NCBI GenBank assembly: GCA_019090765.1
Contig: JAHRVJ010000323.1
Span: forward strand, 1-18,863
DNA: 18,863 nucleotides
Direction: 5' to 3'
Source of the DNA: Ilumatobacteraceae bacterium
Lineage (GTDB): Bacteria; Actinomycetota; Acidimicrobiia; Acidimicrobiales; Ilumatobacteraceae
A model generated the notes under the pieces. The model worked only from the letters and a program-made list of their open reading frames with translations, was not told where the DNA came from and searched no databases. Of this stretch, positions 7,953 to 15,000 are shown in pieces. How positions within the stretch are numbered: position 1 is the stretch's first letter; every line of letters begins with the position of its first letter. The translations under genes were made by a program, and so were the position numbers.

Positions 7953-8150
7953 GTGCAATCGCGTATTGGCAACATCGGGGTAGCGATCGTGTTCGGTTTC
8001 GCGGCCGCGATCGCCTTCACTGCTTGCGATGATTCGAGCGGCCCGAAGCAGCTCGAACGGATCGACGGCCCCGCACAGGTTGACCCGGATTTCGGCGGGT
8101 TAAACAACGGCACCATCGGCAGTTCCGGTACCACCACCTCAGAGGGGTAG
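7953..8150 (+). CDS. Small putative lipoprotein
   Basis: 65 residues starting at GTG 7953. A basic N-terminus (Arg4) is followed by a hydrophobic core (IGVAIVFGFAAAIAF) and then TAC-DDSSG. Cys25 would be the lipidated residue, with a slightly non-standard lipobox FTAC. The predicted mature part is only about 41 residues, low in hydrophobicity and rich in Gly, Ser and Thr (ending SSGTTTSEG), which suits an extracytoplasmic flexible chain. It is not recognised as a named family. Support comes from the signal-peptide architecture and from the -10 hexamer at exact leaderless spacing. The thymidine kinase gene begins 14 bases later, so cotranscription is likely. The alternative is a non-coding stretch with a chance hydrophobic frame. 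Confidence 0.55.
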   Translation: MQSRIGNIGVAIVFGFAAAIAFTACDDSSGPKQLERIDGPAQVDPDFGGLNNGTIGSSGTTTSEG

Positions 8151-8164
8151 GGTCGGGCCTCGGC

Positions 8165-8764
8165 ATGGCGACCCTTCGATTCAGTTTCGGCACTATGGGC
8201 TCTGGTAAGAGCACTGTGGCACTGCAAATCCACCACAATCTCTCCAATCGGCAGCTATTCGGGCTGCTGTTAACCACGCTCGACCGCGAGGGCAAGCAGG
8301 TAACTAGCCGGCTGGGGGTGGCTGCACCGGCAGTTGAAGTAACGCCCGATGTCGATTTGTATGCGCTCGCCGTGAGTAATTGGCCGGTTCACTACTTGGT
8401 CTGTGACGAAGTGCAGTTCTACTCCGTGGCCCAGTGCGAGCAACTTGCGCGGGTCGTCGATGAGCTAGAAGTTGACGTTTACGGGTTCGGATTGCTGACC
8501 GATTTTCGTGGCGAGTTGTTCGAGGGCACCCGGCGAATGCTTGAAATCGCGGACGAGCACGTACCCCTGCAAGTTGAGGCGCGCTGCTGGTGCGGTGCTC
8601 GGGCTACTCACAATGCTCGCGTGGTCAATGGGGTGATCGTTTACGAGGGTGACACGGTTGTGGTGGGGGATACGAATGAATCTGAAGCTCCGCTGTTCGG
8701 CGACAGCGTGCGCTACGAACTGCTCTGCAGGTCACACTTCCGGACTGGCGACCTCGGCGGCTAA
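8165..8764 (+). CDS. tdk: Thymidine kinase, type II
   Basis: 199 residues. It phosphorylates thymidine to dTMP with ATP in the pyrimidine salvage pathway (cytosol). The P-loop is GTMGSGKST (9-17). DEVQF (81-85) carries the Walker B Asp81 and catalytic Glu82. DVYGFGLLTDFRGELF (104-119) is the conserved thymidine-site segment. The lasso-domain zinc ligands are visible: Cys141 and Cys143 in RCWCGARATHNAR, then Cys188 and His191 near the end in LLCRSHF. Length is standard for the bacterial TK1-like enzyme. ATG 8165 is the only sensible start since the P-loop follows at once; no good Shine-Dalgarno is present, so it may depend on translation of the upstream lipoprotein frame. It converges with the membrane-protein gene, leaving 11 bases between stops. 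Confidence 0.94.
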   Translation: MATLRFSFGTMGSGKSTVALQIHHNLSNRQLFGLLLTTLDREGKQVTSRLGVAAPAVEVTPDVDLYALAVSNWPVHYLVCDEVQFYSVAQCEQLARVVDELEVDVYGFGLLTDFRGELFEGTRRMLEIADEHVPLQVEARCWCGARATHNARVVNGVIVYEGDTVVVGDTNESEAPLFGDSVRYELLCRSHFRTGDLGG

Positions 8765-8775
8765 ACGCTGAGGGG

Positions 8776-9249
8776 CTAGTCGCGTGAATGGAATCGTTCG
8801 GCGGCCCAGCACAAGATGACGATGCCCACGGCCATGGAGACTCCGCCGAGCCTGAGGTATACCCCTTCGATATCTCGTTGACCAGCGGCGTCGCGCTGAA
8901 AGATATTGACGATCGCAATCAACCCGATCACGAACATTGCGCCAGCCACCGTTGCGACGAGCCGCACGAGGGTTACCAGCCAGACCTCTCGGTCTTTGCC
9001 AGCCAGCCAAGTTGCAGCAACAGCGGCCGTCGCAGCTGGAACGAGCACCATCATGTTCGGCGGAAGCATCACGAAGCTAAGTACCTCTATGCGCTGTTCC
9101 CACGCGGTGGAGAATGCGGTGCCGCCTCCGGAAATTGAACGCACTCGGTTGAGTTGGAATGCGATGAGTCCAATTGACCCACCGACCAGGAACCATCCGG
9201 CGATGGTCAAGCTGCGAACGATTGCCGACCGCTCGGCGTTTGTTGTCAT
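8776..9249 (-). CDS. Four-helix integral membrane protein of unknown function
   Basis: 157 residues with four predicted membrane helices at roughly 13-32, 57-83, 91-116 and 129-150. A loop after helix 1 contains RVRSISGGGTAFSTAWEQRIE, and the C-terminus is charged (ERFHSRD). No signal peptide or catalytic motif is visible, and I do not recognise the family. The charged KDRE between helices 2 and 3 and the basic FQLNRVR after helix 1 leave topology ambiguous. The ATG at 9249 has TACAGT seven bases upstream on the coding strand, the same leaderless layout seen elsewhere here. It appears to be transcribed alone. Confidence 0.72.
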   Translation of the reverse strand: MTTNAERSAIVRSLTIAGWFLVGGSIGLIAFQLNRVRSISGGGTAFSTAWEQRIEVLSFVMLPPNMMVLVPAATAAVAATWLAGKDREVWLVTLVRLVATVAGAMFVIGLIAIVNIFQRDAAGQRDIEGVYLRLGGVSMAVGIVILCWAAERFHSRD

Positions 9250-9256
9250 TAACGCG

Positions 9257-9262
9257 ACTGTA
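9257..9262 (-). promoter_or_regulatory. Putative -10 element (TACAGT) of the four-helix membrane protein gene
   Basis: On the minus strand TACAGT (a TANNNT hexamer) is followed by seven bases (CGCGTTA) and then ATG at 9249. There is no Shine-Dalgarno in those seven bases, so initiation at or next to the start codon is likely. Confidence 0.5.
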
Positions 9263-9332
9263 GAGACTTGCCGCTACCAGGCGCGGTTCTGTATGCAGTT
9301 GACTTCGTTGGAATAGGCCGTTTACTGGTGCG

Positions 9333-10061
9333 ATGTTGCAGAGCTCCGAAATCGAACGGGTCCTGGTGGCAACCGCTCACCCCGATGATGTTGACTTCAT
9401 GTCGGCGGGCACGATCGCGAATCTGACCGACGACGGTGTTGAGGTGGTGTATTGCCTGGTGACCGACGGTCAAGCCGGAGGGTTTGACAACTCAATCTCG
9501 CGCGTCGAGATGGGAGACATTCGCCGGCGTGAACAAACGAACGCGGCAGCTGAGGTTGGCGTGACCTCGCTTCACTTCCTCGGATACATGGACGGGATGG
9601 TTGAGGTCAGCATGAATCTACGCCACGACATCAGCCACGTGATACGGCAAGTTCGACCTCAGGTAGTGATCGCCCAGTCGCCGTTGCGAACCCTCGAGTC
9701 GACTTATGGCTCGCACCCCGATCACACCGCGACTGGCGAAGCGACGATGTGTGCGGTGTATCCCGATGCGCGCAACGAGTTCGCGTTCCCCGGTGAGCCT
9801 TGTGCCGATCTTGAACCATGGGAAGTTGAGGAAGTGTGGATTCCGTTTGGCCCCGGTACGGAGGACAATTGTGACGGTGTGATTGACATCACCGATCAGG
9901 TCGAGCGCAAGATCCGTGCGCTGCAGTGTCACGAGAGCCAGCATCGCGAACCCGACGCCATGACTGAGATGGTGCGTGAGTGGTTTCAACGCAACGGCGA
10001 AGCGAACGGCCTCTCATCCGGCCGCAGCGCCGAGATCTACAGGGTTATCGACACCCGGTAA
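9333..10061 (+). CDS. PIG-L / LmbE-family N-acetylglucosaminyl deacetylase-like hydrolase
   Basis: 242 residues. Members are zinc-dependent enzymes that remove acetyl groups from N-acetylglucosamine conjugates or cleave related amides; in actinobacteria they include MshB (mycothiol synthesis) and Mca (mycothiol conjugate amidase). The zinc motif AHPDD is at 15-19 (His16, Asp18, Asp19) with the second motif SHPDHTATG (His128, Asp130, His131). LVTDGQAGG and RRREQTNAAAEVGV are the usual conserved stretches. It is shorter than MshB (about 300 residues) and lacks diagnostic extensions, so I do not assign a mycothiol role. A TTTACT ends six bases before the ATG, a near miss to the leaderless -10 pattern. 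It converges on the ROK gene with an imperfect inverted repeat between them. Confidence 0.87.
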   Translation: MLQSSEIERVLVATAHPDDVDFMSAGTIANLTDDGVEVVYCLVTDGQAGGFDNSISRVEMGDIRRREQTNAAAEVGVTSLHFLGYMDGMVEVSMNLRHDISHVIRQVRPQVVIAQSPLRTLESTYGSHPDHTATGEATMCAVYPDARNEFAFPGEPCADLEPWEVEEVWIPFGPGTEDNCDGVIDITDQVERKIRALQCHESQHREPDAMTEMVREWFQRNGEANGLSSGRSAEIYRVIDTR

Positions 10062-10066
10062 CCCTT

Positions 10067-10107
10067 CGATGAGAGTTCGCGCGAGGGGGTCGCGCCGAAA
10101 CTCATCG
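10067..10107. terminator. Imperfect inverted repeat between convergent genes, possible bidirectional terminator
   Basis: CGATGAG (10067-10073) pairs with CTCATCG (10101-10107). Inside it, GCGCGA and TCGCGC pair around a GGGGG loop, with mismatches between the two stems. It spans the gap between the PIG-L stop and the ROK stop, and the right arm contains the ROK stop codon. No T-run follows on either strand, so termination is inferred from position and pairing only. Confidence 0.35.
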
Positions 10108-10953
10108 ATGGGGAGTGGAGAAGGCGAGTTGGGCGGCTCCGAGGAGGGGGCCCCGCGCCCCGAGCGTTGCGGGGAGGCACTCGACTGGGTGGAGTGCCTC
10201 GCGCAAGGACGGGCCGAACCGGTCGAACGCAGCCGAGAGGCCTCCCCCGATGACGACCACGTCGGCATCGACCTCCTTGGCTACGGGCGACAGGAAGGTG
10301 CCAACACGGTGGCCGTGGTCAGCGACGATTTCGTAGGAAGACGGGTCAGCGACGGCCTGAGGGAGGTCGGCCATGGCGACGTTGAGGCGCTTGGCCAAGC
10401 CACGTGCCGACAGTACGTCGTCCGCGCGACCCCACTCGGTGGGGCGCATTGCCAGCAGCTCGATAGTGAGGTCACCGACCTTGTCCACCAGTTGGCCGCG
10501 TTCGGTTAAACAAGAGCCGACACCAGTACCCAACGTGATCGTGAGCACCCGGCCGTATCCGACTCCAGCTCCGGCGCGGGCTTCGCCGACCCCGGCCGCA
10601 TCGTTGTCGTGGACAAACTCGATCGGAAGATCGGCGATAGCGGTCCGCGCCCGTATCTCGTGTCGCAGCTCGAACTCGTAGATCGATTCGAATTTGTGCA
10701 CGTCGCTCATCAGAGCGACGCCAGCCCGGATGTCGAAGGGCCCCGGGACACTGATGGCAAGGCCGACGATTGAGTCTCCGCCGAGGCCAAGCGCAGCCGT
10801 GGTTGCCGACGCCAACTGGCCAAGCACAACCTCCGCCGCTGCCGTCGATAGCGCCGGAAATGTGGCGCCCAGCTCAACTGCAGCCCCTCGCACGACCCCG
10901 GTCTTGATGAAGGAGCCGCCGACATCTAGCACCGCAATTGGTTCTGTCAACAT
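10102..10953 (-). CDS. ROK-family sugar kinase-like protein lacking the canonical zinc motif
   Basis: 283 residues with the actin-like ATPase fold of ROK (repressor, ORF, kinase) proteins. The N-terminal phosphate loop AVLDVGGSFIKTG is at about 7-19. GLAISVPGPFD, then FVHDNDAAGVGEA with the presumed catalytic Asp, then TLGTGVGSCL for the second phosphate loop follow in order. The ROK signature region normally has an ExGH pair and a CxCGxxGCxE zinc site. Here it reads DLTIELLAMRPTEWGRADDVLSARGL, with no cysteines and no matching His. It has no N-terminal helix-turn-helix, so it is kinase-type rather than a repressor. Substrate is undefined; glucose or polyphosphate-glucose kinase activity is possible but unsupported. 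The frame runs much further upstream, over the thiolase start, but ATG 10953 directly precedes the conserved domain. Confidence 0.8.
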   Translation of the reverse strand: MLTEPIAVLDVGGSFIKTGVVRGAAVELGATFPALSTAAAEVVLGQLASATTAALGLGGDSIVGLAISVPGPFDIRAGVALMSDVHKFESIYEFELRHEIRARTAIADLPIEFVHDNDAAGVGEARAGAGVGYGRVLTITLGTGVGSCLTERGQLVDKVGDLTIELLAMRPTEWGRADDVLSARGLAKRLNVAMADLPQAVADPSSYEIVADHGHRVGTFLSPVAKEVDADVVVIGGGLSAAFDRFGPSLREALHPVECLPATLGARGPLLGAAQLAFSTPHR

Positions 10954-11048
10954 CACGTATCGGGATGGCAGGCGGCCACATGGAGAATCACCGCCCCGAC
11001 GGTAGCGGCGAGCGCCAGTCCAGTTAGAGCCCCTGGCTCGCGCGTAGG

Positions 11049-11054
11049 TACTCT
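11049..11054 (+). promoter_or_regulatory. Putative -10 element (TACTCT) of the thiolase gene, leaderless spacing
   Basis: TACTCT (TANNNT) is followed by six bases (CGGAGT) and the ATG at 11061. The GGAG in the spacer sits only one base from the ATG, too close to act as a normal ribosome binding site, which favours a leaderless transcript. Confidence 0.55.
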
Positions 11055-11060
11055 CGGAGT

Positions 11061-12263
11061 ATGACTGAAGCAGTGATCGTCGCAACCGCCCGTAGCCCGA
11101 TTGGCCGTGCCAACAAGGGTTCACTTGTTGACCTCCGCCCCGACGACATGGCCGCTCAGATTGTGCGCGCCTTAATGGCCAAGGTACCCGAGGTTTCGTC
11201 AACCGACATTGAGGACCTCATCATGGGTTGTGGCCAGCCAGCTGGTGAGGCTGGATTCAACATCGGCCGCATGGCAGCCGCCCTCGCTGGCCTGGGTCCC
11301 GTGCCTGGGGTGACGGTTAACCGCTATTGCTCTTCGAGCTTGCAGACCATCAGAATGGCGGCCCACGCAATCAAGGCTGGCGAGGGAGATTGCTTTATCT
11401 CAGCGGGGGTCGAGACTGTCAGTCGGTACGCCTACGGCGCGAGCGATACGGCGCCAAACGCGGCGTTCGCCGAGGCCGGTGAGCGGACTGCGCTGCGTAG
11501 CCAGGGTGGTCAGCCCGACTGGACCCCCGCGGAGGGGTTGCCCGACTTCTATGCGGCGATGGGCCAGACGGCAGAAAACGTCGCCGAGCTAGAGAGCGTT
11601 ACCCGGGAGGAGATGGACGAGTTCGCGGCAGCCAGCCAGCAGCGTGCGATTGCCGCGATCGCCCGAGGTCATTTCGAAAACGAGATCACTCCGCTGACCC
11701 TCGCCGACGGAACAGTTGTTTCAACCGACGATGGCCCGCGTGACGGCACCACAGCAGAGAAACTTGCGGGGCTTAAGCCGGTGTTCCGACCTGATGGACG
11801 AATTACCGCTGGCAACGCTTGCCCGCTAAATGACGGTGCTGCTGCGGTGATGGTGATGAGCGACACGAAGGCAAAGGAACTTGGCCTCAAGCCGCTCGCT
11901 CGCATCGTCGCCTCGGGCCTTTCCGGATTGGACCCTGAGATCATGGGTCTCGGGCCGATCGGCGCCAGCCAGCAGGCGATGGAACGTGCCGGAATGGGTG
12001 CCGACGACATCGATCTCGTAGAGATCAACGAGGCCTTTGCGGCGCAGGTGATTCCGTCTGCGAAGCAGCTCGGATTTGGTCTCGACAAAGTCAATATTAA
12101 TGGTGGGGCAATCGCTCTCGGTCACCCCTTCGGAATGACCGGCGCACGCATCATGACCTCGCTGATCAACAACCTCCAGAGCGAAGATAAGACGATCGGC
12201 CTCGAGACCATGTGTGTCGGCGGCGGTCAGGGCATGGCCATGATCGTCGAGCGCCTGAACTAG
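11061..12263 (+). CDS. Acetyl-CoA acetyltransferase / 3-ketoacyl-CoA thiolase
   Basis: 400 residues, complete, of the thiolase I/II family. It either condenses two acetyl-CoA to acetoacetyl-CoA or cleaves 3-ketoacyl-CoA in beta-oxidation. The nucleophile Cys90 lies in NRYCSSSLQ, the NEAF motif is in EINEAFAAQ, His355 is in GGAIALGHPFGMTG, and the second catalytic Cys385 is in ETMCVGGGQGMA. Length and all catalytic residues are standard. No fatty-acid oxidation partner (3-hydroxyacyl-CoA dehydrogenase or acyl-CoA dehydrogenase) is adjacent, so its pathway is not set by context. It is divergent from the ROK gene (107 bases between starts) and converges on the aroG operon with 31 bases between stops. 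Confidence 0.94.
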   Translation: MTEAVIVATARSPIGRANKGSLVDLRPDDMAAQIVRALMAKVPEVSSTDIEDLIMGCGQPAGEAGFNIGRMAAALAGLGPVPGVTVNRYCSSSLQTIRMAAHAIKAGEGDCFISAGVETVSRYAYGASDTAPNAAFAEAGERTALRSQGGQPDWTPAEGLPDFYAAMGQTAENVAELESVTREEMDEFAAASQQRAIAAIARGHFENEITPLTLADGTVVSTDDGPRDGTTAEKLAGLKPVFRPDGRITAGNACPLNDGAAAVMVMSDTKAKELGLKPLARIVASGLSGLDPEIMGLGPIGASQQAMERAGMGADDIDLVEINEAFAAQVIPSAKQLGFGLDKVNINGGAIALGHPFGMTGARIMTSLINNLQSEDKTIGLETMCVGGGQGMAMIVERLN

Positions 12264-12294
12264 ACAACAAGGGCGGTTGAATCCGCGACCTGGT

Positions 12295-12777
12295 CTACCC
12301 GTAAGTGGTTGGGACTTCCCAGCGATTCGGGCGGTCGGCGTGTACAACGATCGCGTTGTACTGGTGCATGCACAATGAGCCGCGGAGCACATACTGCTCA
12401 CCGCCGCTAGTCAGCCGCGCTAGGGCGTAGCCTTCTCGGGAATCGCGGACCCCGGTGCCTATGCAATCGAGCGACGAAATCTGTAATCCCGCGCATTCGG
12501 CTTCGGCCACCCAGAGATTGACGAGTCCTTGTCTGAGCGACGGGTCGTCGAGGAGGTCATGCCCGTCAAGGGTGAGCGTCAGGTTGGAGACGCGAACGTG
12601 TTCGATCTCGGTTTCGGTAACAGCACCGGCTCGCAGATCGCCGTCGAACATGATCATGATGGGGTTATCGCCACGGTTGGTGCCAACGACGAAACCGTAC
12701 CGAATTAGTGGAATCTCGGTCTCGGCCGGGACGGCGGAATGCCGGATGCGGTCCCCATGGCCGAAGGTGCTCACCAT
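12295..12777 (-). CDS. Conserved-looking hypothetical protein, third gene of the aroG run
   Basis: 160 residues from ATG 12777; a TTG at 12807 would extend it into the preceding gene and is less likely. The protein is soluble, has no signal peptide and is rich in beta-strand-like segments: IPLIRYGFVVGTNRGDNPIMIMFDG, then VRVSNLTLTLDGHDLL, YALARLTSGGEQYVLRG and a closing NAIVVHADRPNRW. Four cysteines lie between residues 95 and 136 without a clear metal pattern. I do not recognise a domain. It starts 13 bases after the serine hydrolase stop on the same strand, so it is probably in the same transcript. Codon use matches the surroundings. Confidence 0.68.
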   Translation of the reverse strand: MVSTFGHGDRIRHSAVPAETEIPLIRYGFVVGTNRGDNPIMIMFDGDLRAGAVTETEIEHVRVSNLTLTLDGHDLLDDPSLRQGLVNLWVAEAECAGLQISSLDCIGTGVRDSREGYALARLTSGGEQYVLRGSLCMHQYNAIVVHADRPNRWEVPTTYG

Positions 12778-12790
12778 GACGGACCGCCGA

Positions 12791-13600
12791 TTAGGCGTAT
12801 TCCTCAATCACCGCGTCGGACAATTCGGGCCAAGCCGACAACGCCCACTTGTCAAAGGGGAGGTCGGCTAAGGCGACCAGTGCGAGATCGATCGCGGGGT
12901 CGATCCAGAACATTGTTCCGGCTGCCCCGAAGTGGCCGTAGGTCAGCTCAGAGTTGAGCTTGCCGGTCCAGTGCGGCTGCTTGGCGCCGCGGATCTCGAA
13001 TCCCAGCCCCCAAGGGCAGAGGTCATAGCGCCCCACACCTGGAACGGTACCGGCGAGATAGGCGTACTGGACGCGGACTGCCTCTGCGGCGGTTGACGGG
13101 TGAAGGAGAGTGGGGGATCGGACCTCCTGAATAAAGGCGCCAACATCTTGTGTCGAACCGATCATGCCACTGGCGGCGGGGCCGGCAAGGGTGCTGGAAT
13201 TCATTCCGAGTGGAGCGAGCACCGCCTCCTGGAGATAGTCGGAAAATGTCATCGCGGTCGCCTGTTCAACAGCTGCGGCGGCGAGATCAAAGCCAGTATT
13301 TGAGTAGATCCGTTTCCGTTCGGGGAGTGCAGTTGGTGCTGGATCATCGAACGGGTAGCCGCCCGCATGGCTCAGCAGGTGACGCAGTGTGCATCCTGTT
13401 TGACCGAGCGGAGTTTCGAGCGTGATTACGCCTTCTTCGATGGCTACCAGAATTGCCCACGAACAAATCGGCTTGGAGAGTGAGGCGAGTTGTTGAACTT
13501 TGCAGACGTCACCGGCCGTTGAGACGATTTCATCGCGCTGGACTACGAGCGCTGACGCATTCGGTACCGGCCAGTTGGTGGTGAGGTCGAGGGCAGTCAT
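12791..13600 (-). CDS. Class C beta-lactamase-like serine hydrolase (penicillin-binding protein / esterase family)
   Basis: 269 residues from ATG 13600. The SxxK motif SLSK (Ser40, Lys43), the YxN motif YSN (99-101) and the third motif HFG (223-225, replacing KTG) are all present. HLLSHAGGYPF and YGHFGAAGTMFWIDP are typical of the beta-lactamase-related hydrolases that include esterases, D-aminopeptidases and PBP4*-like proteins. No signal peptide is visible and the catalytic serine is only 40 residues in, so it is probably cytoplasmic. That speaks against antibiotic resistance or a cell-wall role. It starts 20 bases after the DAHP synthase stop and overlaps no other gene, so it is likely cotranscribed with aroG. 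The frame extends upstream to 13699, but that part overlaps aroG and has no conserved sequence. At 269 residues it is shorter than most family members. Confidence 0.85.
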   Translation of the reverse strand: MTALDLTTNWPVPNASALVVQRDEIVSTAGDVCKVQQLASLSKPICSWAILVAIEEGVITLETPLGQTGCTLRHLLSHAGGYPFDDPAPTALPERKRIYSNTGFDLAAAAVEQATAMTFSDYLQEAVLAPLGMNSSTLAGPAASGMIGSTQDVGAFIQEVRSPTLLHPSTAAEAVRVQYAYLAGTVPGVGRYDLCPWGLGFEIRGAKQPHWTGKLNSELTYGHFGAAGTMFWIDPAIDLALVALADLPFDKWALSAWPELSDAVIEEYA

Positions 13601-13620
13601 GTGCGCTCTGCCCGTTTGGA

Positions 13621-14979
13621 TCAGGTGAAGTCGCGGAGGAGTTCGGCGACCCGGAACGCAAGGTCGACGCTTTGGCTGGCGTTGAGCCGTGGGTCGCACA
13701 TTGTTTCGTAGCGATCGTCGAGATCGGCCGCCGATAGAGCCTCACCGCCACCGACGCACTCGGTGACGTTTTCTCCTGTGAGTTCGACATGGATGCCGCC
13801 GGGCCAAGTGTTCTCGGCGCGGTGGGCGCGCACGAAGCCGCCGACCTCGCGCAGCACTTCGTCGAAGTCCCTCGTCTTGCGACCATTGGGAGCGCTAAAG
13901 GTATTGCCGTGCATCGGGTCGCAGGCCCAAACGATCGGGTGGCCTGCATCGGTGACTGCCCGTAAGAGGGGTCGCAGTTTGTCTTCTACGAGATCGGCGC
14001 CCATCCGGCTGATAAGAGTGAGACGGCCGGGGACTCGCGATGGGTTGAGCTTGGCGCACAGCTCAAGCACGTAATCAACCGAAGTGCTGGGGCCGACTTT
14101 GCAGCCGATCGGATTTCCAATACCACTTAGGAACTCGATGTGGGCACCATCGAGGTCGCGTGTGCGCTCACCGATCCACAGCATGTGGGCTGAACAATCG
14201 AACCAGTTGCCCGTCAGCGAGTCTTTACGAGTCAGTGCTTCCTCGTAGCCGAGAATTAGCGCTTCGTGCGAGGTGAACACGTCGACTTCGGAAAGGTTGG
14301 GGTTCGATTCGGTTTCGACCCCGCACGCCCGCATGAACGACAGCGCACGATCGATTTCGGCGGCGAGTTGCTCGTAGCGCTGCCCTTGAGGGCTGTTGGA
14401 CACGAATTCTTGTGTCCATGAGTGCACGCGGGAGAGATCTGCAAACCCGCCCTTGGCGAATGCCCGCAGCAGATTAAGAGTTGATGCCGACTGGTGGTAG
14501 GCCTGTACCAATCGTTCCGGGTTTGGTATCCGGGCCGCTTCTGTAACTGCCGGGTCGTTCACGATGTGGCCGCGGAAAGTTGGCAGGGAGAGGTCGCCGA
14601 CCTGTTCGGTTGGTGAAGATCTGGGCTTTGCGAACTGTCCGGCGATGCGCCCGACCTTGACGATTGGAACGCCAACCGAATATGTGAGGATGATCGCCAT
14701 CTGGAGGATGACTCGCAGCTTCTCACGGATGTTGTCGGCGGAGAACTCCTCAAAGCTCTCGGCGCAGTCGCCTGCCTGTAACAGGAACGCATTGCCAGCG
14801 GCTACATGCGCCAATTCGGTTTGCAGCGACCGGGCTTCGCCTGCGAAGACCAGCGGGGGCATCGACGCGATCTGTTTGAGCGACTGCTCGAGCGCGCCAG
14901 AGTCGGGCCAATCGGGCTGCTGTTGGATCGGATAATCGTGCCAGGATGACGGTGACCAAGGCCCAGGGGTTTCGGACAT
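13621..14979 (-). CDS. aroG: 3-deoxy-D-arabino-heptulosonate 7-phosphate synthase, class II
   Basis: 452 residues. It condenses phosphoenolpyruvate and erythrose 4-phosphate, the first step of the shikimate pathway. Class II (plant-like) features are clear: LLQAGDCAESF (Cys72, metal ligand), VGRIAGQFAKPRS (PEP binding), HEALILGYEEALTR, DCSAHMLWIGERTR, GCKVGPS, RMGADLVEDKLRPLL, ACDPMHGNT (His ligand), HVELTGENVTEC (Glu ligand) and MCDPRLN (Asp ligand). Length is normal. It starts with MSETPGPWSPSSWHDYPIQQ, with an ATG preceded by TAGTCT at leaderless spacing. It heads a probable three-gene operon with the serine hydrolase and the 160-residue protein. M. tuberculosis AroG additionally carries N-terminal elements for allosteric control; whether this shorter N-terminus (Cys72 rather than Cys87) keeps that regulation is unknown. 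Confidence 0.96.
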   Translation of the reverse strand: MSETPGPWSPSSWHDYPIQQQPDWPDSGALEQSLKQIASMPPLVFAGEARSLQTELAHVAAGNAFLLQAGDCAESFEEFSADNIREKLRVILQMAIILTYSVGVPIVKVGRIAGQFAKPRSSPTEQVGDLSLPTFRGHIVNDPAVTEAARIPNPERLVQAYHQSASTLNLLRAFAKGGFADLSRVHSWTQEFVSNSPQGQRYEQLAAEIDRALSFMRACGVETESNPNLSEVDVFTSHEALILGYEEALTRKDSLTGNWFDCSAHMLWIGERTRDLDGAHIEFLSGIGNPIGCKVGPSTSVDYVLELCAKLNPSRVPGRLTLISRMGADLVEDKLRPLLRAVTDAGHPIVWACDPMHGNTFSAPNGRKTRDFDEVLREVGGFVRAHRAENTWPGGIHVELTGENVTECVGGGEALSAADLDDRYETMCDPRLNASQSVDLAFRVAELLRDFT

Positions 14980-14986
14980 GCTGCTA

Positions 14987-14992
14987 AGACTA
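14987..14992 (-). promoter_or_regulatory. Putative -10 element (TAGTCT) of the aroG operon
   Basis: On the minus strand TAGTCT is followed by seven bases (TAGCAGC) and the ATG at 14979. It lies directly downstream of the sigma-factor terminator, so aroG has its own start site. There is no Shine-Dalgarno in the spacer. Confidence 0.55.
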
Positions 14993-15000
14993 CCGGCGCC

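Noticed and set aside
7755..7958. Minus-strand frame of 67 residues in the korA upstream region
   Set aside because: It is rich in Arg, Pro and Thr with no domain-like pattern, overlaps the putative lipoprotein start and looks like a chance frame.
8148..8153. TAGGGT before the thymidine kinase ATG as a -10 element
   Set aside because: It lies 11 bases from the ATG instead of 6-7 and overlaps the stop of the upstream frame; cotranscription with the small lipoprotein explains tdk expression as well.
10102..11202. Longer 366-residue version of the ROK protein
   Set aside because: The extra 83 residues are Arg-rich, overlap the thiolase gene and cross the divergent promoter region; the conserved domain starts at once after ATG 10953.
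12791..13600. Serine hydrolase as an antibiotic-resistance beta-lactamase
   Set aside because: There is no signal peptide, the third motif is HxG rather than KTG, and the gene sits in a biosynthetic operon; these fit the esterase/peptidase branch of the fold.
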